Shown piece by piece: positions 7,025 to 14,842 of a stretch of 21,478 bases of DNA. The notes beneath the pieces were generated by a model that saw only the letters and a program-made list of their open reading frames with translations, did not search any database and was not told the origin of the DNA. This DNA comes from JBIOHJ01 sp044448905 (GTDB lineage: Bacteria; Bacteroidota; Bacteroidia; AKYH767-A; OLB10). Where the stretch lies: contig JBIOHJ010000051.1 in the NCBI GenBank assembly GCA_044448905.1, positions 1 to 21,478 on the forward strand, given 5' to 3'. The stretch's first letter is position 1, and the number at the start of each line of letters is the position of its first letter. A program made the position numbers and the translations under genes.

Positions 7025-9148
7025 ATGAAATCATACGATGAGAAACATATTAAAAACATTGTGCTGGCTGGCGCTGCGAAAAGCGGCAAGACAACTCTTG
7101 CCGAGACCATGTTATTTGAAGCGGGGTTAATAAACCGCAGGGGAACCGTTGAAGAAAAAAATACCATTTCCGATTATCACGAAGTAGAGCATGAACGCGG
7201 TAATTCGGTATATGCAACCACAATGCACACCGAATGGCGTGATTATAAAATAAATATTATTGATACTCCGGGGCTGGATGATTTTATAGGCGAAGTAGTT
7301 TCTTCCGTTCGTGTTTGCGATACGGTAGTTATGCTGATGAATGCCCAGCATGGTGTTGAAGTGGGAAGTGAGCTGGTTTGGGATTATGTTGACAAATACC
7401 GAAAGCCAACCATTTTTGCAGTAAACCAGATGGATCATGAGTATGCAAATTTTAATCAGTGTGTGGAACAGGCTCGCAAGCTTTTCGGCAATGCAATTAC
7501 TGTGATGCAATATCCTGTTAATCATGGAATCGGTTTTAATTCGATTATTGATTTGCTGAAAATGGTGATGTATAAATTTCCCGAGAAAGGAGGGAAGCCT
7601 GAAAAACTCCCTATTCCCGATGATGAAAAGGAACGCGCAGAAAAACTGCACAACGAGCTGGTGGAAAAGGCTGCCGAGAATGACGAAAAGCTTATGGAGT
7701 TATTTTTTGAAAAGGGAAACCTGGATGAGGATGAATTAAGGCAGGGAATAAAAATGGGAATGATGAAGCATGATGTGTTTCCTGTATTTTGTTTATCAGC
7801 CAAAAAAAATATGGGTAGCGGGCGTTTGATGGGATTTATTGATAATGTAGCTCCATCTTCTATAGAAATGCCCCCCGAGAAAACCGAAACGGGTGAAGAT
7901 GTTCCTTGTGATGTTTCAAAGCCTACAGTACTTTTTATTTTCAAAACTTTAATTGAGCCCCATCTTGGAAAGTTAAGCTTCTTCAAAGTCCTTTCCGGTG
8001 AAGTGACAGGCGGAATGGATTTGTTCAATGAAAAAACAAATACTACCGAGCGAATCAACCAGGTTTTTATCATGGATGGTAAAAACCGTAACCAGGTTGA
8101 CAGGCTCAAAGCAGGCGACATTGGCTGTACATTAAAATTAAAAAATACATCAACAAATCAGACGCTTAACGGAAAAGGTTCTAACATAAACATTGCACCT
8201 ATAGAGTTTCCGTCAGCCCGCTTCCGTGTTGCAATTGTTACAAAAAATAAAGCCGATGACGAAAAACTGGGAGAGGTGCTGAGTGAAATTCACCGCGAAG
8301 ACCCTACGCTCGAGGTAGAATATTCGCGCGAGCTGAGGCAGGTTATTTTACACGGGCAGGGCGAATTGCACTTGCAGGTTACCAAGTGGAGGCTGGAACA
8401 TATTTATAAAATGCAGGTTGATTACATTAAACCGCGCATTCCGTACAGGGAAACCATTCAGAAACCTGCGCTGGCGTCCTACCGTCATAAGAAACAATCG
8501 GGCGGGGCGGGGCAGTTTGGCGAGGTGTTTATAAAAATTGAGCCTGCAACTAACGGCAAGGTTACTTCCGACTATACCATTCGCGGTACCGAAACAGTTG
8601 ATTTGCCCTGGGGCGGAAAGCTGGAATTTAATAACTGCATAACAGGCGGAGCCATTGATGCGCGGTTTTTACCTTCGGTGTTAAAAGGTGTGATGGAAAA
8701 AATGAACGAAGGTCCACTAACGGGTTCATATGTACGCGATGTGCGCGTGTTTGTGTACGATGGAAAAATGCACCCCGTTGACAGCAACGATATTTCATTT
8801 AAGATTGCCGGCATGATGGCGTTTAAAGAAGCCTTCCACCAGGCACAGCCGCAGCTCCTCGAACCCATCTATGACGTGGAAGTGCAGGTGCCCGAAGATT
8901 TGATGGGCGATGTAATGAGCGACCTCCAGTCGCGCAGAAGCATGATAACCGGCATGGATTCCGTAGGGCATTACCAGGTCATTAAAGCACGCACCCCGCT
9001 TTCCGAGCTCGATGGGTATTCCACTTCATTGCGTTCCATAACACAGGGCAGGGCAAAGGTAAAAACCACTTTTGCCGAATATTCACCCGTTCCGCCCGAA
9101 ATTCAGAAAAAGCTTTCTGAGGATTACAGGAAGACGGAAGTACAGTGA
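7025..9148 (+). CDS. fusA2: Elongation factor G paralogue of the Bacteroidota EF-G2 type
   Basis: The 707-residue protein has all five EF-G domains. G1 is AGAAKSGKT (15-23), G3 DTPGLDDF (80-87) and G4 NQMD (134-137). Domain II starts near 'PTVLFIFKTLIEPHLGKLSFFKV', domain III has 'EEDPTLEVEY'-like 'REDPTLEVEY' and 'GQGELHLQV', domain IV has 'HKKQSGGAGQFGEV', and domain V has 'LLEPIYDVEVQVPE'. It departs from canonical EF-G in three places. Switch II has Leu84 where the catalytic His of DTPGH sits, NKxD is NQMD, and the switch I motif RGITI is RGNSV. These traits match what I remember of Bacteroides EF-G2, reported as able to support translation without GTP hydrolysis under nutrient limitation. 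I infer the same role: a cytoplasmic ribosome translocase used alongside a normal EF-G encoded elsewhere. The start ATG fits the family N-terminus. The gene appears monocistronic. Confidence 0.93.
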   Translation: MKSYDEKHIKNIVLAGAAKSGKTTLAETMLFEAGLINRRGTVEEKNTISDYHEVEHERGNSVYATTMHTEWRDYKINIIDTPGLDDFIGEVVSSVRVCDTVVMLMNAQHGVEVGSELVWDYVDKYRKPTIFAVNQMDHEYANFNQCVEQARKLFGNAITVMQYPVNHGIGFNSIIDLLKMVMYKFPEKGGKPEKLPIPDDEKERAEKLHNELVEKAAENDEKLMELFFEKGNLDEDELRQGIKMGMMKHDVFPVFCLSAKKNMGSGRLMGFIDNVAPSSIEMPPEKTETGEDVPCDVSKPTVLFIFKTLIEPHLGKLSFFKVLSGEVTGGMDLFNEKTNTTERINQVFIMDGKNRNQVDRLKAGDIGCTLKLKNTSTNQTLNGKGSNINIAPIEFPSARFRVAIVTKNKADDEKLGEVLSEIHREDPTLEVEYSRELRQVILHGQGELHLQVTKWRLEHIYKMQVDYIKPRIPYRETIQKPALASYRHKKQSGGAGQFGEVFIKIEPATNGKVTSDYTIRGTETVDLPWGGKLEFNNCITGGAIDARFLPSVLKGVMEKMNEGPLTGSYVRDVRVFVYDGKMHPVDSNDISFKIAGMMAFKEAFHQAQPQLLEPIYDVEVQVPEDLMGDVMSDLQSRRSMITGMDSVGHYQVIKARTPLSELDGYSTSLRSITQGRAKVKTTFAEYSPVPPEIQKKLSEDYRKTEVQ

Positions 9149-9290
9149 ATAATTCAGAATGCAGAAGGATGAATGTTGTATTGATAAGTGAAATTTTTGT
9201 TTGTTGATTGAAAAGAAATCTGGACATTTCTGGGTGAAATTTTTCGGGACTCATTGATATGTGGCAATGAAGTAAAATTAGTAATAAATT

Positions 9291-9968
9291 ATGCCTGCAT
9301 CACTTGTGCGATTAGTTTTAATTATAGTGTTATTAATTCCATTTTTTCTTTTTGCACAAGATCAAAAATCCACATTGCTTATCATTCCTCTTTCGCCTGA
9401 GAAAATTCACTTTAATTCATTGACAGAAAGTAATGTTAAATATAATAACGGAAATATTGATTCATTGAAAAGTTTTATAGTTAATAAAATCAATGAGGAG
9501 TGCCGGGCAACATTTAATAATTATCACGTTCATTTTTTGAAAGAATATTTTTCTTCAGATAATCTTCCTGATAGTTCGTATGAACTTAAATTATGGAATT
9601 GTTTTTATTATGATTGGAAAGACAGTTCACTGAAAAATTTTAATGTCAGTGGGATGTCAATGAATTCTTATCATAGCAAATATTATGGCTTTAATTTTAT
9701 AAATAACGGGCTGGAAATAATTAAGCAAGCTGTCATCGCATCTAAGTGCAATTATGTTTTTATTATAGATAAATTTGAAATCATTAATCCCAATTCCATC
9801 TTCAGCCTGCATTGCGAAATTTTTGACCACAGCTTGAACAGGGTTTACAGAAATAAAAATGAACTGAAGAGAAGCATTAGCAAAACTATGTACATGGATG
9901 TGCTGAAGTATTATGTCATTTATTCTTCAAAAGAGATGCTTTATGAAGTAAGTAAATTTCTGAGATGA
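9291..9968 (+). CDS. Secreted protein of unknown function
   Basis: A 225-residue protein that I do not recognise. Residues 1-22 form a signal peptide (hydrophobic 'LVRLVLIIVLLIPFFLFA', with Gln23 as the likely first mature residue), so it is exported. There is no lipobox cysteine. The mature part is rich in Asn, Tyr, Ser, Lys and Phe, with few cysteines (e.g. 'EECRATF', 'KLWNCFYYDWKD', 'ASKCNYVFIID', 'LHCEIFD'). The segment 'CNYVFIIDKFEI..SIFSLHCEIFDHSLNRVYRN' has the alternating strand pattern of small beta-sheet periplasmic proteins, but I cannot name a family. DNA is clearly more AT-rich than the flanking EF-G2 gene. The gene stands alone, 142 bp after fusA2 and 179 bp before the next gene. 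No terminator or convincing promoter is visible on either side. Confidence 0.75.
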   Translation: MPASLVRLVLIIVLLIPFFLFAQDQKSTLLIIPLSPEKIHFNSLTESNVKYNNGNIDSLKSFIVNKINEECRATFNNYHVHFLKEYFSSDNLPDSSYELKLWNCFYYDWKDSSLKNFNVSGMSMNSYHSKYYGFNFINNGLEIIKQAVIASKCNYVFIIDKFEIINPNSIFSLHCEIFDHSLNRVYRNKNELKRSISKTMYMDVLKYYVIYSSKEMLYEVSKFLR

Positions 9969-10093
9969 TATTTCTCTTTTGTGCATCCCAAACCCCTTGA
10001 GGTTGTAAAATCCTAATTTATTCAGACTGGGTTTTAATTTCAGGTGAAGAAAAAATAACTTCAGCTTTTTAATTTTCATTTACCGGATAAAAT

Positions 10094-10101
10094 TATTTTT
10101 G
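10094..10101 (+). promoter_or_regulatory. Possible -7 promoter element upstream of the 180-residue protein
   Basis: TATTTTTG is an exact match to TAnnTTTG, 46 bp before the ATG at 10148. The expected TTG about 19 bp upstream is missing (only TTTC at 10074-10077 with a 16-bp gap), so this is half a promoter at best. Confidence 0.25.
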
Positions 10102-10147
10102 TGTCGAAAATTATTTTTTTGTTCTTGATACTTGATACTCAAAAAAT

Positions 10148-10690
10148 ATGACAGACAATGAACTCGGCATCGGCTCGCGCATCAAACATCCTGAGTTTGG
10201 CGCAGGCGTTGTAATTAATGTGAAGCAAAAAACCTATACCGTTGTTTTTATTGAAAGGGGAAGACTTGAAGTTTCAAAATCCTTCAATGCTCTCGAGGTA
10301 ATTGAGCAGGCTGAACCCGATACTGACCTTGTAAGCCTTTCGCAAATCGAAACTATCTTAACTAACATTATCAAACGATATTCCGATGTGCAGGAAACAG
10401 TTCCCTTAGGACAAAAGTGGGCAGGAGGTAAAATGGTTCTGTATCCCGGTGCAGCAAACATGCAGGCAAAAGAAGTTCCTATTGATGTTTTCTTCAATAA
10501 GATTATCATGCTCCGCGACCGTTTACGTGTTATGGAACAACGCATAAATGCTCATGATAAATTGACAGAAGAAGATAAAGTGAATCTTCAACAATATCTC
10601 ACGCGCATTTACGGAAGCTTAACCACCTTTAATGTTCTTTTTAAAAATACCGAAGACCATTTTGTCGGAGAGAAAGGAAAAGCAGAGTAG
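10148..10690 (+). CDS. Conserved-looking protein of unknown function with SH3/Tudor-like N-terminus
   Basis: The 180-residue protein has no signal peptide or membrane segment, so it is cytoplasmic. Residues 6-55 read 'LGIGSRIKHPEFGAGVVINVKQKTYTVVFIERGRLEVSKSF'-like: this G..I.HP.FG.G.V pattern followed by short strands resembles the small SH3/Tudor-like barrel at the C-terminus of UvrD/PcrA helicases and in CarD-type proteins, which contact RNA polymerase. The rest (60-180) is helical, with a central 'LGQKWAGGKMVLYPGAANMQAKEVPIDVFFNKIIMLRDRLRVMEQRI' segment (shown in part: 'WAGGKMVLYPG') and a likely coiled coil around 120-150. I infer a nucleic-acid- or polymerase-associated role only from the barrel resemblance. 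It converges on purC with a 17-bp gap and no visible terminator, so the two transcripts probably overlap at their 3' ends. Confidence 0.8.
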   Translation: MTDNELGIGSRIKHPEFGAGVVINVKQKTYTVVFIERGRLEVSKSFNALEVIEQAEPDTDLVSLSQIETILTNIIKRYSDVQETVPLGQKWAGGKMVLYPGAANMQAKEVPIDVFFNKIIMLRDRLRVMEQRINAHDKLTEEDKVNLQQYLTRIYGSLTTFNVLFKNTEDHFVGEKGKAE

Positions 10691-10707
10691 GGCAGAGGCG
10701 GGTAACT

Positions 10708-11688
10708 TTAAATGCCTACTGTTAACCGGGTTGCGTTTGCAGGCAATTGCTTTAAAAAGTTGAATACATTTTTCTCAACGCGCGTCTGGATATTTGAAAT
10801 ATCAGAACGTTCAAACTTTTTACCCGTAATTTTTTCAAACAGCTCGATATAGCGTTCCGAAACCATGTTTACAATTTCATTATTCATTGACGGAACAGTT
10901 TGTCCGTCCAGTCCCTGGAAATTATTTTCAATAAGCCATTGCCTCAAAAATTCTTTTGACAATTGTTTTTGCGTTTCGCCTTTCCGCTGGCGTTCTTCAT
11001 ATCCTTCTTTATAAAAATAGCGCGATGAATCGGGTGTGTGAATTTCATCAATTAAACGAATAATTCCTTCGTTATCTTTCCCGAATTCATATTTCGTATC
11101 AACCAGTATCAATCCTTTTTCCGCAGCCATATCAGTTCCCTTCTGAAAAATTGCACGCGTATATTTTTCCAGCTGTAAATAATCTTCTTCCGAAACCAAA
11201 CCTTGTTTTATAATTTCTTCCCGAGAAAGGTCGAGGTCATGTCCTTCCTCAGCTTTTGATGTGGGTGTAATTATTGGTTCAGGAAATTTATCGTTCTCTT
11301 TCATTCCTTCGGGCATGGCAACTCCGCAGATCGTCCTCTTTCCGCTTTTATATTCTCTCCACGCATGACCGGATAAATATCCGCGTATTACCATTTCTAC
11401 TTTAAAGGGAGCGCATAATTTTCCAACAGTTACATTGGGATCGGGAACAGAAATAATCCAGTTGGGAACAATATCCTTTGTGGCTTCCATAAAATAAAAA
11501 GCAAGCTGGTTAAGCACCTGCCCTTTGTAAGGAATAGCTTTTGGAAGCACTACATCAAATGCCGAAACGCGGTCGCTCACAATCATGACGAGCAAATCAT
11601 CATGGATGTAATACACATCGCGAACTTTTCCGTGATAAACTTTTGATTGCCCGGGGAAATGATAATTGGTTGATATTATGGTTTTCAT
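10708..11688 (-). CDS. purC: SAICAR synthase (phosphoribosylaminoimidazole-succinocarboxamide synthase)
   Basis: The 326-residue protein ligates aspartate to CAIR using ATP to make SAICAR in de novo purine synthesis, in the cytoplasm. Family motifs in order: GKVRDVYYI (20-28), SDRVSAFDVVLP, KGQVLNQLA, RGYLSGHAWREYKSG, PTSKAEEGHD, LVDTKYEFG and DEIHTPDSSRY. The length and the C-terminal extension ('FLRQWLIENNFQG', 'YIELFEKITGKKF') match the longer, yeast ADE1-like form common in Bacteroidota rather than the ~240-residue form of E. coli. The start is an ATG. It lies 48 bp downstream of paaH on the same strand with no terminator between, so it may be the last gene of that unit. No other purine gene is in the window and no purine riboswitch is visible. 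Confidence 0.97.
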   Translation of the reverse strand: MKTIISTNYHFPGQSKVYHGKVRDVYYIHDDLLVMIVSDRVSAFDVVLPKAIPYKGQVLNQLAFYFMEATKDIVPNWIISVPDPNVTVGKLCAPFKVEMVIRGYLSGHAWREYKSGKRTICGVAMPEGMKENDKFPEPIITPTSKAEEGHDLDLSREEIIKQGLVSEEDYLQLEKYTRAIFQKGTDMAAEKGLILVDTKYEFGKDNEGIIRLIDEIHTPDSSRYFYKEGYEERQRKGETQKQLSKEFLRQWLIENNFQGLDGQTVPSMNNEIVNMVSERYIELFEKITGKKFERSDISNIQTRVEKNVFNFLKQLPANATRLTVGI

Positions 11689-11736
11689 TTTGTATTAGTA
11701 CAGGGTTTATTTTGATAAACAATAATCAAGACAAAA

Positions 11737-12897
11737 TTAGAAAAACTTTTTATGGCTTTCAATCATTCTCTTCATCAAAAGGCTGGGGCGGTAACGTTCT
11801 TCGGAATAATCTTCATGTAATTTTAATAAACAGGAATAAATTTTTTCCAACCCGATTTCATCAGCCCAATGCAGTAATCCTTTGGGGTAATTTACACCTT
11901 TTGTCATGGCTGTTTCAATATCTTCTTTACTTGCAATATTCAGGTAGAGTGCATCAACCGCTTCGTTAATGAGCATGGAAAGAATTCGCATGAAGATTTT
12001 TTCAGAAAGAGCTTTGTCTTTTTTTGGCTCCGGGCTTTTTGCGTTTTCTGCATAATCATAATATCCTTTGCCTGATTTACGCCCAAACCTGTTTGCTTCA
12101 AATAATCTTTTTTGTGTGATGGAAGGCTTATAGCGTGAATCAAAAAACATCTGTTCCCAAACGGTTTTGGTAACTGCATAATTCACATCGTTGCCGATAA
12201 AATCCATCAATTCAAATGGTCCCATTTTAAATTTGCCAATCTCTTTCATTGCATAATCAATGGTTGCGAAATCAGCGATAGCTTCTTCATAAATACGGAT
12301 TGCCTCACCGTAATATGGGCGCGCAATACGGTTTACAATAAATCCGGGAGTGTCTTTAGCTATCACAGTTGTTTTTCCCCAACTGTCAATTATTTTTTTT
12401 GAATCAGACAATTTATCTTCATCAGTTGCAAGCCCGGGAATTATTTCGACCAGCGGCATTAGGGGGGGAGGATTGAAAAAATGAATCCCCACAACCCGTT
12501 CGGGTTTTGCACAAGCTGATGCGATGGAAGTAATGGAAAGCGAAGAGGTATTGGTTGCAAAAATGCAATTATCACTTACTGATTTCTCCAAATCAGAAAA
12601 AACTTTTTGCTTAGCTTCTAAATTTTCAACAATGGCTTCAATAATCAGTGCACACTGCGTCCCGATAAATCGGGATAAGTTTTCAGTAAATTCAATCTGC
12701 TGAAAAATTTCTTTTGCCGATTGCTCAGTCAGCTTTTGCTTTTCAACTAATTTCTTTAATACCGATTCTAAATTTGACTTTGATTTTTGAAGCGCTTCCT
12801 GGCTGCTATCATGTAAAATAACATTATGACCTGCCGTAGCTGCAACTTGTGCAATGCCTGAACCCATAGCACCCGAACCTATAACACCAATATTCAC
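11737..12897 (-). CDS. paaH: 3-hydroxyacyl-CoA dehydrogenase, PaaH-like (GTG start)
   Basis: A 386-residue protein. The N-terminal Rossmann fold opens with GVIGSGAMGSGIA (4-16, NAD binding). NTSS is at 116-119, and the catalytic His139-Glu151 pair sits in 'VGIHFFNPPPLMPLVEI'. Two C-terminal 3HCDH helical domains follow: the first at ~185-280 ('DTPGFIVNRIARPYYGEA', 'GPFELMDFIGND', 'FGRKSGKGYYDY') and the second at ~295-375 ('INEAVDALYLNIAS', 'GVNYPKGLLHWAD'). Two such domains are typical of PaaH, although butyryl-type dehydrogenases are related. The partner paaG gene 31 bp upstream favours the phenylacetate pathway: oxidation of 3-hydroxyadipyl-CoA. The start is GTG. An in-frame TAG lies three codons upstream, and the glycine motif begins at residue 4, so no other start fits. 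Confidence 0.8.
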   Translation of the reverse strand: MNIGVIGSGAMGSGIAQVAATAGHNVILHDSSQEALQKSKSNLESVLKKLVEKQKLTEQSAKEIFQQIEFTENLSRFIGTQCALIIEAIVENLEAKQKVFSDLEKSVSDNCIFATNTSSLSITSIASACAKPERVVGIHFFNPPPLMPLVEIIPGLATDEDKLSDSKKIIDSWGKTTVIAKDTPGFIVNRIARPYYGEAIRIYEEAIADFATIDYAMKEIGKFKMGPFELMDFIGNDVNYAVTKTVWEQMFFDSRYKPSITQKRLFEANRFGRKSGKGYYDYAENAKSPEPKKDKALSEKIFMRILSMLINEAVDALYLNIASKEDIETAMTKGVNYPKGLLHWADEIGLEKIYSCLLKLHEDYSEERYRPSLLMKRMIESHKKFF

Positions 12898-12928
12898 TTT
12901 TTTCTAAAATTTAAACTTTGAACTTTAT

Positions 12929-13705
12929 TCACTCCCCTTTAAAAACAGGTTTGCGTTTTTCCAAAAATGCTTTTACTCCTTCCTGGTAGTCATAACTGCT
13001 TGCCGCTTCGGCTTGTAGTTTTCTCTCATTGTCTAGTTGCTTCTCCAATGTATTAAACAACGAATCGTTCAACAGGCGTTTTGTCAAACCCAATGCTTTA
13101 GTAGGCATTTCTGATAAAATTTTTGCAATGCTCATTGTTTCAGTTTGTAATCTATCGTCATCAATAACTTTGTAAATCATTCCCATTTGCAATGCATCGA
13201 GAGCTGAAACTTTATCTCCAAGCATCATCAAAGCAGATGCTTTTTGAAAACCAATTAACCGGGGAAGAAAAAAAGTTCCACTGCTGTCGGGTATCAAACC
13301 GATTTTACTGAATGCCTGGATAAAAGATGCGGAGGCGGCTGCTATCACCACATCACATGCCAATGCAATATTAGCACCTGCACCTGCTGCAACACCATTT
13401 ACCGCGCACACAACCGGTTTTTCAATTGTCCGGATTTTTTTGATAATCGGATTATAATGTTCATCAACTATTTTTTCAATATCCGGCCCGTTAGGGTCAA
13501 CGGCTTCGGTTAAATCCTGGCCGGCAGAAAATGCTTTTCCTTCACCTGTAATATAAATGGCTCGAACAGTTTTTTCCTCAGCAGCATCATTTAAAGCGTG
13601 CTGCATCTGCAGAGCCATTTCACGGTTAAAGCTGTTAAATTTTTCGGGACGGTTTAAAAGAATTACCGCTATGGAACTTTCAATCTTGTATTTAATGGAA
13701 GCCAT
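12929..13705 (-). CDS. paaG: Enoyl-CoA hydratase/isomerase family, PaaG-type epoxide isomerase
   Basis: The 258-residue crotonase-fold protein is closest in my memory to E. coli PaaG, which isomerises ring-1,2-epoxyphenylacetyl-CoA to the oxepin. Shared stretches include 'LLNRPEKFNSFN', AGQDL (61-65, first oxyanion segment), 'EHYNPIIKKI', 'KPVVCAVNGVAAGAGA' (96-111, second oxyanion segment), 'FSKIGLIPDSSGTFFLPRL' with Asp140 at the PaaG catalytic position, and the C-terminal 'YQEGVKAFLEKRKPVFKG'. The position of Glu used by classical hydratases is not conserved, which supports the isomerase reading over a plain enoyl-CoA hydratase. The ATG start fits the family length. It is the first of three closely spaced minus-strand genes (paaG, paaH, purC). 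The rest of the phenylacetate operon (paaABCDE, paaZ, paaJ, paaK) is not in the window. Confidence 0.82.
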   Translation of the reverse strand: MASIKYKIESSIAVILLNRPEKFNSFNREMALQMQHALNDAAEEKTVRAIYITGEGKAFSAGQDLTEAVDPNGPDIEKIVDEHYNPIIKKIRTIEKPVVCAVNGVAAGAGANIALACDVVIAAASASFIQAFSKIGLIPDSSGTFFLPRLIGFQKASALMMLGDKVSALDALQMGMIYKVIDDDRLQTETMSIAKILSEMPTKALGLTKRLLNDSLFNTLEKQLDNERKLQAEAASSYDYQEGVKAFLEKRKPVFKGE

Positions 13706-13814
13706 ATGAAATTATTATTGCCGAAAATTCAAAGATTAATTATAAAATGCATTCAAAAAATCTATGAACCTATGGTGTCTGTATTCTTATATTACAGTTT
13801 TTGGTAACCTCTGA

Positions 13815-14801
13815 TTATTTCGAACTCTCAGTACTTAATAAATTTTCAATAATATCCTCTACCGAAATCCCTTCGGCTTCAGCTTTATAATTTTTAATTA
13901 TGCGATGACGCAAGATAGCCGTTGCCACCGATTTAACATCTTCAATATCGGGCGAATATTTTCCGTTGATAGCAGCATTACTTTTTGCTCCAATAATCAA
14001 ATACTGTGAAGCACGCGGACCAGCTCCCCATGAAATATAATTATTTACCATTCCGTTTGATTGCGAATTGCCCGGACGTGTTTTAGTTGCCAGCGTTACC
14101 GCGTAATTTAAAACATTATCAGGAACAGGTATCCTTCTGATTAAATGCTGGAAATAAACAATTTCCTCTCCAGTAAGAATTTTTTCCAACGGAGGATTGT
14201 AATCAGAAGTAGTATTTTTTACAACAGTTATCTCTTCATCAAACTTTGGATAATCGAGCAATACATTAAACATAAAACGGTCAAGCTGTGCTTCTGGTAA
14301 CGGGTAGGTTCCTTCCTGTTCAATTGGATTTTGAGTGGCAAGCACAAAAAAAGGATTGCTTAGCTCGTAACGTTTACCCGCGGTTGTTACTGCCCTTTCC
14401 TGCATGGCTTCGAGCAAAGCTGCCTGTGTTTTAGGCGGTGTTCGGTTTATTTCATCAGCAAGAATAATACTGGCAAACAAAGGTCCTTTGATAAAACGAA
14501 ACTGGCGCGACTCATCCAGGATTTCGGTTCCTATAATATCCGAAGGCATCAGATCGGGTGTAAACTGAATACGGTTGTAACTAAGGCCAAGTACACGTGC
14601 GATTGTATTTACCAGTAATGTTTTCGCAAGCCCCGGAACTCCTACCAGCAAACAATGTCCCTGGCTGAAAATCGAAATGAGAACATCTTTAACAACCTCA
14701 TCCTGCCCGATAATTATTTTGCCGATTTCACTTCTGAGTTTTTTATATGAAACTACCAGGTCGTTAACGGCTTCTACATCTGAGTTATATTGTTTTACCA
14801 T
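13815..14801 (-). CDS. MoxR-family AAA+ ATPase
   Basis: A 328-residue cytoplasmic ATPase. Walker A is GVPGLAKT (54-61), Walker B IILADEINR (112-120), followed by the MoxR signature 'TPPKTQAALLEAMQE', sensor 1 'VLATQNPIEQEGTYPLPEAQLDRF', and the lid region with 'GAGPRASQYLI' (sensor 2). MoxR proteins are thought to act as chaperone-like ATPases maturing protein complexes or metal enzymes, commonly with a VWA-domain partner. In Bacteroidota they often precede a DUF58/bat gene set. Here the next gene downstream is paaG, with no VWA or DUF58 gene in the window. Upstream on the same strand, with a 41-bp gap, are three SurA/PpiC-like genes, so I infer a link to envelope protein quality control. It is the last gene of that likely operon. 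Confidence 0.93.
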   Translation of the reverse strand: MVKQYNSDVEAVNDLVVSYKKLRSEIGKIIIGQDEVVKDVLISIFSQGHCLLVGVPGLAKTLLVNTIARVLGLSYNRIQFTPDLMPSDIIGTEILDESRQFRFIKGPLFASIILADEINRTPPKTQAALLEAMQERAVTTAGKRYELSNPFFVLATQNPIEQEGTYPLPEAQLDRFMFNVLLDYPKFDEEITVVKNTTSDYNPPLEKILTGEEIVYFQHLIRRIPVPDNVLNYAVTLATKTRPGNSQSNGMVNNYISWGAGPRASQYLIIGAKSNAAINGKYSPDIEDVKSVATAILRHRIIKNYKAEAEGISVEDIIENLLSTESSK

Positions 14802-14820
14802 AGTGTTTATTTATTAGTAA

Positions 14821-14837
14821 TCTCACCTTACGTGAGA
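14821..14837 (-). other. Small inverted repeat between surA-like gene and moxR
   Basis: TCTCAC (14821-14826) and GTGAGA (14832-14837) are perfect 6-bp arms around 5 nt in the 41-bp gap between the two genes. No T-run follows on the minus strand, so it is not a standard terminator. It could be an mRNA stability or processing hairpin, or a chance palindrome. Confidence 0.35.
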
Positions 14838-14842
14838 CAAAA

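Noticed and set aside
7127..8121. Long minus-strand ORFs (174 and 199 codons) inside the EF-G2 gene
   Set aside because: They overlap each other and a clearly functional gene, their products are low-complexity with no family resemblance, and no promoter serves them.
9200..9245. Small inverted repeat AGAAAT/ATTTCT after fusA2
   Set aside because: It has a six-bp AT-rich stem only and no T-run, so it is too weak to call a terminator.
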